This document shows positions 23,801-37,900 of a stretch of 64,000 bases of DNA, in pieces. Below the pieces are notes generated by a model. That model had not been told where the DNA came from. It was given only the letters and a program-made list of their open reading frames with translations, and searched no databases. Each line of letters opens with the position of its first letter. The first letter of the stretch is position 1. A program made the position numbers and the translations under genes. Where the stretch lies: the NCBI GenBank assembly GCA_964036155.1, contig OZ038423.1, forward strand, positions 73,547,249 through 73,611,248, read 5' to 3'. This DNA is from Diploscapter coronatus. Lineage: Eukaryota > Nematoda > Chromadorea > Rhabditida > Rhabditidae.

Positions 23801-26800
23801 ACTTTTTTCATCAACCAAAACAAAATATTTTGCCGGTCCACTGAATAACAATTACCCAATCTCCTTCTCTAAACAACGATATTGCCTAAATTTGGGTCTC
23901 TTTCTAGACTTTCTTTTCGGCTAAAATCCTTATTTCATAGATGTATTTGTTCAGAAATGATTCAGAATGGTCAGCAGAATTGCCTTCCTCCTTTATTGTT
24001 GCGATTTTATGTTGCTATGTCGTGTAGAATTCACGCTTTTTGCATATTATTTTCTCACATCAATACTTTTTTTTCGTACAGCAATCCAAGTTTCATGTTA
24101 TGTCGCAGTTTTCACTTTTGCTTTTGACCCATAGTAATTGCCAAAATGCGTGTAAATGTGTGGCTATTTTCACACCTTTCTTGCTTCAAGACTCCAATAA
24201 GACTAACCTGCAATCTGCTGAACATTGTCGCGTTTTGCCCATTTCCACCACTTTTAGTAGTGCCCTAGCAGGCCCGCTTCAGACCTTCCAGCCATTGTCC
24301 GAGGGCCTCTCTTATTGAATCGCGCTGCTTCCACCGCACAATTCATTTCCACCGGCTTTTTCCCGATCTTGGAAATTTATTATTTTGCTTTTGGATTTTT
24401 CAAAATGAACACGAGAACTCCATTCCAAAAAGTAGTAGGCATCACATATTTTGTTCCTTTCAAAGTTACGAACATTTTGTTTCTCATTCTGTCATCCAGA
24501 CTAAATTCACATAATCTTATCATCATCTAATAGGAAGTAGATGTTATGAGAAATACGTACTGAATCTTCATAAACAAATTTTTCTATGTTTGCTTCCTCT
24601 AACCAACACCACTCTATTTCGTATTAATTCCTCCTTCATAACCATTTTAAATTTGCGCCGAAATGGAATGGAATTTATGATGAGGCGTCTATCCTGGTCA
24701 GCCTTCGAAAGCAATCACATTCCAAGGGTCAGAAACGCAGAGGAAATGGTTGCAACGGGAAAAGGAAGTGCCGAGTTTCGATGCCAAAGCTTTTCACTTC
24801 TTCTTTATTTCTTCGGGCAACTTTTGTTTACATTATTTGATGACGTAGAATTCGGGGATTTGAATGGCAAAAATGGAACGAAACGATGAAATCAAAATGA
24901 TGGGCTCAAATTCGTAGAACTTTTTCTGATGAAATATGCAAAGTGGTTTCAATTTCATCATGATCAGAACAGAATTTGTATGCTTTCATCGTTGGCTTCA
25001 AACGCAACATTTCCCTTTTCCATAGCCTAAAAGAGCTCCGAAATGTCATATCACATCATGGAAATTTCACTGATCTGATCAGGCATATTCGATTTCATGA
25101 ACGTTCCCGCTTCATATTCGTGATTGTTGGGTCATCCAGTCCAGATTGTGCAATTTTACTCTCGATTCTCGAAAGAGCTCCCTTTGTTGCACACTCTCAG
25201 TTATCTTCGCCATTCCATAATGAGCTCGATTTTATCTCAAATAACGCGGTTAATCTTGAATCCGAGCCACTTCTTTGCTCATTATCCTCCAGCATTAGGC
25301 TAATTGCGAGAACATCCTGAACTGATCTCATGAATGACGAATCAATTAAATCTTTCAATTAACCTGAACTGGAAGATTGAGATAATTACCGGTTCATTAT
25401 TTTCCGGGGTTAGGTCATTTGCGAGGATCGACGTAATACATATTCTCAGATCGCGATTCGTTTTTAACTCTGACATTGTAATATTTGTATTACTTTGGCT
25501 GGTTGTTGGCGTTATAGTATTGGATACAACCTTCAATATAAATATTCTTCCGGAAACGCCTAGGAAGATGAGGATAAAGACTGCGAGTTAGGTCTGAGTC
25601 AGTCTGATTTAGATGTGGGTTATTTAGTAAGTTAGGATAAAGAGGGATTGGAATGGATGAAGATAAGTGCTACTGTCTCCGTGAGAGCTAATGTGACTCA
25701 TGGGTTAACTTACATAGGCATAGTTATCTCACTCCTCGAATTTACTACAAAACCATTTAATTATTTCCATTTATTAAGTCCAGCGTCGGCGCAGAAAGTT
25801 ACATAGAAGTTACAGTAATTAGGAGTATTTACATTAGACTGGTACCTAGGGGAAGAGAGGAAAAAGCATAAGGTTCTGTTCCGAGATAAGGGAAACTGGC
25901 TTAGGACCAAACAGCAGAGGACCTTCCTATTCTAAAGGACAGGCGAGGGAGACTCGCTAGAGGGAAGGCCAGTGTCCGAGGGGAGAGAATCAGAGAAAAA
26001 GAGTAAGTTGGGCCTAGCCCAAACTTGGATCTATTACAACGTTTTTAATTAATCGAAGTCTAAATCATTATCAGTCCATCATGATAGGGAGCTTTTCAGA
26101 ATAGTAGAGCTCTTACATAGCTAGCCATGATTCATTCTGATATAGAAGCTTACAAATTTTCGTTGTTCCACTTCATAATTCCTAAGAGTACTCGGTGTAG
26201 TTAGTGCTATCCGCATGGATCCATGTGGATTCGCGTTCGTTCGCATTGACCCGCAACTAATCTTGTACCGCGGATCCATCCGCCAATTTGAACGCCGAAT
26301 ATGTCTTGAAAAAGTTAGTTCTGAACATCGCTTCACTATCAGCCTATTATGTTCGAGCATTTGCCCAAGTGGAATAGCTCCCACACAGCTGTGTGATTCG
26401 GCCTGAGCCTGCTTACATTCATGCTTCCATGCTGTGTGGCTGTGTGCGTATTATCGGTCCAGATGCAAAGATAAATGGGAGCAGCTTCGTCTCCCCAAAG
26501 GGGGAAGGCCTTTCAGGGAATGGAGAAGAAATATGGAAACAAAAGAGAAATTTAGGCAAAGTCGCACGCATTTTTCAATTTCTCCAAAAGAAAATGTTCA
26601 TCTTCAAAAATTCTCTTCAGCAAAAATATGTTTCACCTATTGATCAAATTCTAGTCATCTGTTATTTATCCGAAAATTTGAAGCCGAACCTGAGAAACGT
26701 GAAATCGAACTTATCCCTCCACTCTCTGGCAAATTGGGATTGATTGATTGGGAGCGTATCACATAGATAGCGAGTGGTTGCTGATATTCTCAAAAATCCA

Positions 26801-27135
26801 TGTTTTATCTCAAAAATCTCGCATCATTTGTCGCCTCTACTGCTCTATTGCTCATGATAAAATTTCACGCCAAAACACTTGTCCGCCTTCGAAAAGTTCA
26901 GCATTGAATTCAATTTGAGGAGAGCCGAAGAGCCCTTTGTTCTATGCAACTTTTATTGACCTTGCCAGATTCTTCAGACACTTGCCGTAATCAATGATCT
27001 TTTTTAGAAATTTTCGAGGATCTTGATTTGTTACTCTGATCATCAGTTTCGTATTTGTTTTTCACGATCAATAATTCTGTTCGATGATTTTTTAAATTTT
27101 CTTGCGATTTTCAGGAATTTTATCAAATATTCCGT
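20845..27135. other. 6.3-kb gene-free stretch
   Basis: No exon with consistent splice partners was found on either strand. GC-richer pockets occur at about 22440-22590 (which contains GCGGAAGT), 24690-24790 and 25840-26030. The last is purine-rich on the plus strand and ends in a TTGGGC-CTA-GCCCAA hairpin. An inverted repeat lies just upstream of the F-box/kelch gene (20904-20980) and a 22-bp palindrome at 26209. The open frames of 60-115 codons scattered here look like chance. Confidence 0.55.
20904..20980. repeat. imperfect inverted repeat, 24-bp arms
   Basis: Arms 20904-20927 (starting GTGCGGGTCAAG) and 20957-20980 (ending CTTGACCTGCAC) pair at 20 of 24 positions around a 29-nt spacer. 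It sits about 60 bp upstream of the F-box/kelch 5' acceptor. It could be a small foldback element or a structured leader. Confidence 0.6.
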
Positions 27136-28178
27136 ATGTTATTGCTAGCCATATTGAATTTCCTGCCCCAATTATCGTCATTTCTGGAGACCGAAGCGGA
27201 CATTCATCGGAAGTGTTTCACTTGCTCCGTATTCACATTCATCAACAACAAATTATTATGCGCTAATCCGGGAGTCTGCTATTCACAATATTGCTACACA
27301 TGTAACTATTTATCCACTTTTTAATCTTTAAATCGATTTTTGCAGATCTAATATCAGACTATCGATCAATATTTTTAGCAGGATGCGCAGAGGATATTTC
27401 ATCATTTCCATTCAGGCAAATTTTTCTTCGAATTTATCGGCAATCTCTATTTTCTATGAATTCATCAGAAAGTTAAGGCGATTTCATCGTTTAGTTGTCG
27501 CTAATGTTTTTTTGAAAATTGAGTCTTAAAATTCTATCAATTTTCAAATGTAGACTAGAAATGAATATTTTAGGCCATACAGTGAAAATGACGACCGAAT
27601 TCTTTGTCAAACAGTTGGGGCTGTTGGTTTATGCGTGTGCAGGACAGATGATAAAGCCTGTAATCATGAACCGATATCCAATTTGACTGAGCGATTACAA
27701 TGGATCGAATCTGATGGAATACGGATGAATGCCATTTCACATGTAAGAATTCCTTTTTTAATTTCGGGAAAATAATTAGGTCAGTTTGGAGTTTTGATTT
27801 TAAAACATTCGGAATTGGAATCGACGTTGAATTTAAAATGTTTCACGACCCGGAGTCAAAATCGGAATAGAAGCTGAAATTTTCTTTATTCCTGAAACCA
27901 AAAGTATCCTAAAAGTTCCATGCTTAAATTTTACAGGATCAGAAAAAAGACTATTAGTGTTTTGTAAAATTTATCTGCTAGCGGATTACTCATTTTAGAG
28001 CGTTACTGGATTCACAGCGGACTACGCTAGAAAACGATTAATACAGATGAAACTCGAAAACCACCCGGAAAAATTCCCAGGAGAACCAATCAATTCGATA
28101 CCTCGACTCAATATGGACCTATCAGTCTTATCAACCCTCATTATTTTACTTATCCTATTTTCGTTGGAGAGAGTTTGA
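27136..28178 (+). CDS. small cysteine-rich secreted or GPI-anchored protein, Ly-6/ET-module-like
   Basis: Four exons: 27136-27301, 27346-27415, 27574-27742 and 27999-28178, giving 194 residues. A signal peptide (MLLLAILNFLPQLSSFL) is followed by a cysteine module. It starts KCFTCSVF, continues CANPGVCYSQYCY, and ends LCVCRTDDKACN. The C-x-C-x5-C-N ending is typical of Ly-6/three-finger and nematode ET-module ectodomains. The C-terminus is a hydrophobic stretch (LSVLSTLIILLILFSL) with almost no cytoplasmic tail, consistent with GPI attachment or a tail-end membrane span. Exon 2 ends in a GC donor (TTCAG/GCAAAT), which is needed to keep the frame into exon 3. A TTTTCAG acceptor lies just upstream of the ATG. 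The family assignment rests on cysteine spacing only, and the function is unknown. Confidence 0.7.
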
Positions 28179-28913
28179 TAGTTCTTATTTTTGATTAGAG
28201 GTGTTGATAGGAAATGACTGCTTCGAAAATAATCTATCAACATCTCTAATTTATATTCGTGTCATGGCTTTCAGACGTTGTGTTTTGATTTGTTAGACTT
28301 TATATTCATTATGGCATTGTTTTATTCGATCTCAAAACGAATAAATGAATTCGATTTTTAAAATTTACTTTTATTCGAGCAGAACATAATTCGCGATAAA
28401 TTGAAAATCGACAACGCTTATATCATAGCATCAATTTTTACAAATCTATTCACGAAGTTAGCAAACTATTGTCTAATCCGTATTAAAGGATTTGCAAAGA
28501 TTTTATACAATTTTTATTCCATCCAGACATCTCTATGAGAACTAGAATTACGTCCTCAGGTCAAAGAATAGTCTAAAATTTCGTAATAGCTTCACATTTC
28601 TAAAAGTAGGTGCGGAATTTTCTCATAATTTTTTAATAAAATCTTTATTTGTGAAAAATATTCCTAAAATCCAAAGTAAATTTAGCAAATTATGTTAGGT
28701 GTCTGAGAATATTTCCGCATCAAAATATAAAATTCTCAGGTAAAATAAATTTAAAAATTGGCTACAATACTACATTCACATCGTTTTTCTTAGTTTCATT
28801 TTATTCTAGGCAATCAAATATTTCAGAGTATGAAAATGCTGATATTTTCCCACTTCCGCATTTTTCCGTAGATTATCACAGAAATCGCGATAGTGTCATA
28901 ATTAGTTATAGCG
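28179..28913. other. 3' UTR and spacer
   Basis: AT-rich sequence with no gene. AATAAA at 28340-28345 is a plausible poly(A) signal for the cysteine-rich gene about 160 nt upstream. The first CACTTCCGCAT word of the gene-poor region is at 28851-28861. Confidence 0.5.
28340..28345 (+). terminator. poly(A) signal of the cysteine-rich small protein gene
   Basis: AATAAA about 160 nt after the TGA at 28176-28178. No closer canonical signal was seen. Confidence 0.35.
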
Positions 28914-31900
28914 ATGAAATTTGCCGGACATTTATGGCTTCTAATCTTGGCTTATGGAATTATCAATGAAAGGTTTCCGAGTAAGCGATCGAACATTAGC
29001 TTCGGATAATTCTGATACGATTTTTATGGCAGCTTTAAATCTAGTTTCATCAAAAATATTATCGTTGCGTTGCACCCGATGTTGAAATCTGAAGTGCGAC
29101 TAGATCAACTCATACTATGATACACTGACATCAATGACATTTCAAAGTCTTGACCCAAAACTGATCTTCATTGTCAGTATTACCAAGCATTAGCACTGAT
29201 ATGATGTCAGTGCCTTACATACAAAGATAGTAAACAACGTGTAAATCACAAATTTGGCTAAGAAAGTGACGAGTATACTAATTCAGGCCATGTACACTAA
29301 CCCCAGTAAGTTAGTTTCGAATTTCCTCTTTCAATAACTTTCCTGCTGCAGCGAATAATGTCTTTACTAACGATCGGATTTATTTCCACTAATTTTTCAT
29401 TTTTTGACGTTTGGAATACTTACAAAGAAAAGAAGGTAAACTTCAGTTCTAAGTCCCGAAAATCACAGTCAGCATTTCTAACCCGATTTTTGGTATCAAC
29501 CTGTTCGAATTGACTTGCTCATCAATTTCAGCGGAATCTATTATCTACACTGTTTATATTCCTTGTTAATATCGCACACTTAGTTCAAACGAAGATCGTC
29601 TGATGTTATGCAATCTTAGATTTATAGGATTCTAGAAGGTGTCACTGTCACTTTAACCCCTATGATAATCGTTGAAATTGAATTTTTCTTGTAATCACCA
29701 AAGGACAGTTTATCAACTCATTCTCAATCATCGCGCAAGAACTAGAGAATGACCTGAATTCAGCCAGATAAAAGGCGATCAACAAAACAATCGTAACCTT
29801 TTGTATATTTTTCGCTTCTGCAGCTTTCTTTCTGTTTTCTTAATCAGTGTTTTGTTGCTTCAAGAGATTTTTCTATCAATTATCAATGTTTACCTTCCAA
29901 ATTTGTACCACAACTTTTGATTTTTTTTTTCAACTTATTTGAATTTTATTTACTCATCCACACCGTTTTAAAAATTTCCTCAGTACAGTACTTTTTCTAA
30001 CATCATTATTCATTTTCTACTCTCGCTATTTATTGACGCTCATAGCAATTACATTCCGAATTTTCCCGTCTAATTGCTAATTTCCCCAATTTTATGCTCG
30101 TATTTCTCGGTTTTTCCCAGAGCTGCCCCCTCGTTCGTTTTCTCGTTGCAATTTCAATTTTCCTCTACTTCCGGTTTCGGCTCTAAGGGGTTTTCGGTCA
30201 TTTTTCACTTTTCCTGCAGAGAAACAGGGCTTCAGACTGCGCTTCTAATTGAGATTTACATTTTGTACAGAAGATAAAAATGCAAAAAAGACGAGGAAAA
30301 CTGCAGGAAAAAATGAAAATTCGGAGGACCCTGATAAGATTAATGAAAAATGCGCGGTCCCCGAGGATATGGCAGATAAAAAGACTATATCTCATTTGCC
30401 AAGGACTAAGGGAAGATAAAGTGCTTCCGACTCACAAATCCACTAGTGCTCTGGAATGCGGACATCAAACACCACGCATAAAATACGGCACAAATACAAA
30501 ACACACAGCCCCCTCTTCCCATTTCTTGCCATCCATCTGATTATAGGATTTCCCTGCCGCTGGCAAATTTCACTTCCGCATCGCCGTAGGGTCTATGAGT
30601 CTTTCGTTCTAGTGTTATTTTTGCAGTTTCTCGCTGTTCGCGGAATTTTATATCCTTCTATTTTTACAGACCTCGCGTTTATTCGTATGTATTCCCTAGA
30701 TGGCAGGCTATTAAGCTGTGCTCCCTTAAATAGCGCAACTCAATTTGACTCGTGGTGGTGGTAGTGTTTTCTTCCTCTAGCAATAGCAGCAAAAACCTGC
30801 AACAGAACAGAATTGTCTTCCTGCACGACTCTCCTGCAGTCTTAATGCGATTCTTCACTCCTGCCTTCGTCGGTGTGCACTTGTGCATTTCCCCAGACCC
30901 CTTGCTTTTGATGCGAACACTACAAGCATTCCTGCATGAATCAAAAATCAGGCACTACGACTGATTCCAGCAGTGCCAAGGCTATAAATGTGCACTTTAC
31001 TAAATGCATCAGAGCCGACTGTGAGTCAGTGCTCTGACTCTCTAAAAATTGACGTTTTGAAAACATGGAAGAGAAGCTAGAACATGTCTTTAGGTTCGAA
31101 ATTTCATCGCCAGTTTACATGTGCTATGCAAAGCCATTCTGAATCGTTCGACAGAACTCAGAATTCATGGTCACCATTCTAGATTTTCATAGCTCTGAGA
31201 AAGTCACGCTTACTCCCTCATCTCATGCTCGGAGTTATGCTTCTTCATTCTCGCATAATGAATTCTCGGATGTTTATTTCTATCGCCAGATATGTATGAA
31301 AAGCATGAATTCGTGCCGTGCGACGCGGTTTTCGAACTCTTCCTGTTTCCATTTCTTCCCCCTTCAGAAAAGTCTTCGTGCAGTCGAGAACAACTAGAGT
31401 ATCTTCTCATTTAGGTATCCTCATAAATGAGCCATAGCCGGAGAAAACATCGAAGTTCTTGGACATGAAAGAAAAATATTATAGGCAGTTTTTCGACTCT
31501 ATCCTTCGACACCAACAAATGTCTCGTCAAAATGTGCATGTCTACCAGTTGAGAAAGCACAAGTTCTTCAACCAAATGGGATTAATTATTCAGCTTCGAA
31601 TTCTGCACGAGGCTCCCTTCTCCTTCCCTCTTCATTTAGCAGATCTGAGTTCTGAGTTCGTTGCCTTAATTTGCCCGCAAAATTCTATTTTTACAGCGGC
31701 AAAACTATACTTCCTTTTATAGAAGCAGCCATGTTTTGCAGGACAGAAGAATTATACTCCTTCGAAAAAGCTTCATATTTTCAATTGATAACTGAACCGG
31801 ACACGCCACTTTTTATAGGGTATAATTTTTAGCTGAAAATAATAAAAACCGGATAACCAGACCGAAATTAATGAAATAATGCATTCGCTCCCTTCGGAAT

Positions 31901-34900
31901 TTCAATTTCCTGAATGTCTAAAAACTTTGAAGAACATGAAAGTAGGATTTTTCATACATCAAAAACTCCGACTTTAATTATGAAAGTTCTAATTTATCTC
32001 AAAGAGCAAAGACTGCCAATTATTTTGAAACTCGCAAACATTTTAATTATCAAGAGCAAGACATCGGAGTGTAAAAAATACGAAAGTGCTCAGTGAAATT
32101 TACAATTAACCCATGCATCGAATAAACCGTTTCATAGCTTCGAATAACAAAACAGGAAGTGATTACCAAAAATATGCCAGACGTGCAATTATTTATGCGT
32201 CAAAAACACGAAAAACAAGAGAAAACGTATGTTTCTGTTATTCAGCTAATATTGTCAAATGCGTCCCTGATTAAGCTTTCTTCTGGTTTTGTCCTTCTAG
32301 CTAATTATAAGTTTCACCAAGCGAACACATATTCGGGACTATTCGCTTCTTTGAAAGCTAACAAATTATCCTTGTGTAAAGCTACTTCTTTATCAACCAG
32401 AGATGAGCAAAGACTCAGATTTAAAATTCCAAAAACAAAACTTTGCTCACCCATGTTATTAACACTTCCGCTTTCAAATTGTGCTACTTTCCAAGAATTT
32501 CTTTTCATCCTTTCATTATCCCCCCTAGCTAAGTTTTTCCTCCAAACACATATTCTTGGTGGTTCACTTCCGCATTGCCTCTCGTAACTTCGAGACGCGA
32601 GCATCACAAATCGACCTCTATCACCAGCCGGCAAGCATTTCCAGATGTATCATTACCTAGAAAAGAAATCAGTCAGAATTGTACTTCCTTCCGATGTTCT
32701 CAAGAATCTCGAGAATTTTTACTTCGACTAAAATGCTGTACTCAAAAAGAACAGCTGAAAATGAGTCAGAATAACAGACTAACGGAATTACATTAACATC
32801 TTAGTTGATCAAACATGAAAGGCATAAGCTCCATCTATTCCATAATATCAAAACAATGCCAGACAATGGATGACTACTGTGTCTCGTCCTTCACAAACGT
32901 TGATCCAGCAACTCAGAATATTTCAGCTTATTCCTTCTTGAATATGATAAAATAGCATAATGAAAACAAAACCATGAGATAATGCTAAAATCTCAAGGAT
33001 CAATACACAATAACATACTATTTTTCATGTTTTGAAAAGCAGAATACCGTATTTTTATTTCGCTAAATTTTCGATCCGCTATTTTCTGAATATCAGCTTA
33101 TTTCGCCAATGCCTGATTAATCCGTTCCACTGCAGATTTGCCTTATAGCTAATCCGACCATAAGCGGAAAACTTCACTTCCGCTTTCCATTAAAACGGCG
33201 ATAATCTCGATGGAAAGTGGGAAAACAGAAAGAACAGCACTCAACAACCAAAGAAATTCCTGCATCCTCTAATCACATATAGTCATATCGGGGAATTTTG
33301 CTCGAAGGACAAAATATAAAGAACCCCTTCCTTTTATAAGCAATATCCATATCACTTATCAAGATAATTTAAAGTGCTGGATAAAAATTTTGTATTTATT
33401 CAGATTCGATAATATCTACAAGAAGAAGTGATAAAATCATTTTGATCATGCACTCAAAGCCAAACCTCGAGACAATCAAATAAATTTTGAATAACAAAAA
33501 TGCAAGACCTCGAAGACCACCTGTTTTAAGTCTCATCAATTAGATCTAGACTACATGGCTATCTTAGCGTTCCTCGTAAATTTCCAATAAGGAAGGTCCG
33601 AGACGGGAAACTGATGATGCAAAATCCTTCCTAACCCTTCAATCTGACCAGTTCTTCTGGCTTGTGCTTTGGCTCAAAAATCTTAATGTTTGACGTAGAA
33701 CTCCTTGAGAATGAGGAATTTCTTCATAAATTTGCAGATATTTTTGTAGTCTTCGGTCAGGAGTAATATTTCATCATCAGAAAAAGGCCGACCAAAATTA
33801 TAGCCTTTAAAAATGCGAATGGAAGTCGCTAGTAAATAGATTTGTACAACTACTATTTACTAAGAGATAAAGCCCGTCTGTATCTGATAAGAATAAAGGT
33901 CAGGCAGCACAAACCGGCATATTTCTGTTTGGTTGGTTATTTCGAACCTTCTACAATGTCAACCTCGGACGACTCGGGGACCGGGTGCAAGGCGTTTATC
34001 CGGAAGCTCTTTTCCCGACTTTCTGATCACTCACTCTCACGGAGGAGCAACACATTGACTCCAAAAGATCGTGTGTATTGCATACAGTGAAGAGTGGTGA
34101 TGATGAGAATGAGATCACATGAGAATTGAGATGTCGGGGAAACTCAAATCTGTGGATTGGGATAACTGTCCGTGTGCAACAGTTCGACATTCACCAGAGG
34201 ATAAATAAACGGTAGCTGAGAAATGACGGGATGAGGTGAGCTATCTTTTCCCACACTATTTCTCCCTACTTTCTCACCCTCGCCTATCCCTAACTATAGT
34301 GCACGTCATCACGTCACTTTAAAATTGCTTAAATAAATGGCGCAAAGCGCTCTTGAGTTTTGTTCGATATTTTATTATTTCTTGCAGCGAAAATAAGGAA
34401 TTGGTGAAATTGCCTCTTAGGAAAAGTCATTTCTCGGCGAAAACAACACAGTAATTTCTGCTCGCTTGTTCCGGGTTGCCTTTCGTTCAGTTTTAATTCG
34501 TCTTTTTAGCCCTCGTATATGCATTCTATTTTTATCTGTCCTCTTTCTTTTTCTCGTTTGATATTTTTGCCAGAGGCCTATTTGAGTATTGCCTCTGTGC
34601 AGCCTGTCTACGTCTCTCGCATTGCCGTGTTATTTCGAGCCATCCCCTCCCCTTTCACTTCCGCATCTAACCGCCTAGCAGCTCTGCTCTCTCCTATCTG
34701 TCCGTGTCCCTCGTCTACTTTCGCCCCGAGATGTTCACAAATCAGCTTCTACTAAAACTATGCATCAAAACTTGCAATGTTTTCTTGACCAATTTGACCA
34801 TTTTCGCTAAACCTCTATTCTTGGCTATCTTCAAAGAAAAAACTTGAAAAATATATTTAGATCGATACATGCGTAAATTGCACCTCGTTCATTTATCTTC

Positions 34901-37900
34901 CCATTTTATATAACTATGTTTTCGCATTATTCAAACCCACATGTGATGCTGTCTGTTTCATTCACATATTTCCTACAGTTTTTACCCTCGTGAATTTCAA
35001 ATTTCCGTCTACATTTTCAGAATTTTTCATTTTATAATTTCTTTACTTTGTTTGCGGCAATTTAAATTTCGCTTTCGGAAAGATCTCGGATTTTAAAACG
35101 TGTTTTCTTCAAGTTCTAAATCTTTGGTTTCGTAGAAATACTATGAGCTCGTGGAAACGTAACATGATACGAATTCCGCATAGTTTCAATTTCAGCTCCT
35201 CTTTACTCTAGTAGGTTTGTTGTTATTATTAGTTCATCTTTTAGAAGTTTTTTTTTTTTTACAAATTTTACCGCATGAAACATGCACTCATTTGTAATTG
35301 CTAGGAAATCCGTCACGCTATGCTCCGTGGCGAAGAACCATTGTTGGTTTAATATTTTCAGACCATTTTCTCCCAATTCTGCATATCATCACCTCAAAAA
35401 TAAGCAACACCCCGCGAACTTTCTTCGAACAGTTATCCTATCTGACTGAAGTATGCTGTGCCAACAGTGAACTGTTCTTGAATATTCTTTGAAATTGATG
35501 TTATCTCCACTTTATGCTATCAAATGAGATCGAGGGCCCTGTGCACACTGTTGTGCCTTTTCTGCCCATTCCGTTGCTTGCACTCCATGCTTGGCTGTTC
35601 CCTTCCTGCTCAGTGTCTGCTCATCTGCTTGCTATCTGCTGCATCTGCAATTCTGGGCAGGCATTTTCGAGCAGTGCCCTCTGTTCTCACAGATTCACGA
35701 GCCTCCTCTTTGCAGCAGCAGTTTTACTTCCTCATTCCTCCTTTTCCTCCCCTCGTTTCTCTTTCTCATTCATTTTTCCTCGTTTCTCCCCAACATTTCG
35801 TCAATCTTCCCTCAACAGAATTGGTCGACTTCAAGAGTGAAATGGCAACGCGATAGATGAAAGGCCAACGTGCTAAACAACAACTGAGGAATGAAGAACT
35901 AAACCATATGCAACTTCCTCACGCCGACAGCATTCTGAATGGAGCACGCCATTGTTAATTCTAGCGTGAAGAATGACAATGGCAATTTCTTCTTCCTCGA
36001 GAAACTAACAACAAGTGCCGAATTTAGACAATCACTATTTGAACTTGTTTGACGATAAAATATCCAAACTTGTCAAAATAACTTCTGAGAGCAATCTTCT
36101 AGACGGAATCAAATCAAATATTTGCCACAAGGAACAAATCACGGAATATATGAGTTCCTGAACAATTCAAAAATAGCGTGCGTTTGGTTGCCACTTTTCC
36201 CATCGATAGAACAGATTAACGCCGAGGTATGCAAATACCGGTGATCAATGTCATCAAGTCGAAACATTTTCCGATGCCCTTTGTGGAACTCGTGATAAGT
36301 TATAATAGGATAAAAATGGTGACTTTGATTTTTCGCTACTTTGGACAAAAGTGTCTGAAAGGGTCGATTTTAAACCACCAAGCTCTGCCATACATCAGAA
36401 AATCAAAACCGTTGGTTTTTATTCCCATTCCATTCGCACTATTGAGTTTCAAATGATATTTACATATGGCAGAACAGATTAACACGTGCATTTTAGCGTC
36501 AAAGGCGAGTTCTTCCATTTGATTCCAGTATTGAAAAAGTCAAAGTCAGCATATTCCTTTTAGGCAACTATTTAACGTGGATGAACATTTCCATTGATTT
36601 ACGCATTTCGCAACATACCTATCCCATACTAGTTCCTGGAACACCAATAATTCAACTAATTCCACAATCTCAATAAGTAATTTTTAAAATTATGCGAGAA
36701 ATTTAATTATTGCAGAAATTTGAATTTAATTGAAGTTCTAAGCTGTGTTCCGATGCTCTTTCGCTATAGAATTTCTTCCGATTTCTCGTAAATATTTCGC
36801 AATTTGGCACATTAGGCATCGCTTTGTTGAGCAATTGCTCATCGTCTTGAACAAAAAGATGTATTTCTTCCTTCAAAAGTTTGTAGGAGCAAATATAATC
36901 AGGAACTGTGTCAATCATCCTAAATCATCGCACAAAATAGTTTATCGTCTGTTTCACCCCGAAGTGATATTTGGTATAAAATGTTGGATAAGTCATAAAG
37001 TGCGAAAGTTGACAACAATTTTTCGCCATTTTCACATTCCTTCTTCTTCGGCTCAGTCGATTTTTCCTTTTTCTTTCAAAAAATCACTTATTCGTTCGAC
37101 AATGAGCTAGATTCTTGAAATATAAATGAGGAAATCAGTTGAGCCGAAAGAATGAATGTGAAAATGATCGAAATTTGTCGTCAACTTACGCGTTTTATGA
37201 CATATTTAATCTTTTGTGAAATAACAAAAAAATCATGCCAGCTATAACCTCGGGGGAACAAACGGTAGCATAGCTATGAATTTGATAGTTTTCTTCAGAC
37301 ATTTATTAATAACCTCGCTGTTAGCCAATTCAATCCAAAATTTCCAAACCTAACTACAGTAGTTTTCTCTTCAAACCCCGATTAACTTCAAAGTATCTCT
37401 AGCTTTATCATGAATAATGTTGCCTCAAAATCGCCTGAAAACTAACTAGAGCCAGTCGCTCAAACACAAGCTGTGTAAAATGCATTGTTTTGTGCTGACG
37501 CAATCGCGTTGTGCAATGCAATAAACAAACCCGGAACTAATTCATCATTCCATCCTTCGTTGATACGACTCCATTCGAAAGAGATTTCGAGCTAAGCGGG
37601 CCAAAACCCGAATAACCCTCGGTCATCCATCTTTCTGATCAATGACCACGGGGTTTTTCGTTGCAAAATAACTAATCCAAAAATGCTAACTCGAGACCAC
37701 ACACACACACCCCTCGGCCAAAAGACCATTTCCGCTTCTCCTTTAAGCCCATTAATTTTGGGAACAGCCATAAATCTTGACCAACAAGTCCTAAAATCAA
37801 GAACAAACCATTTTTCATTTTTCTTCGAAGCAAATCCCCAGATTTCAAACGAACTCTCGTTCATCCGCATTTTCGAAAATTGTTTATAAAAGGGCCACAC

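Noticed and set aside
34300..34317. CRE-like pair (CGTCATCACGTCAC)
   Set aside because: A single short site with no nearby gene start; too weak to call.
35514..35860. Three overlapping plus-strand frames of 89-110 codons
   Set aside because: All three frames are open because of a pyrimidine-rich tract; none has coding character.
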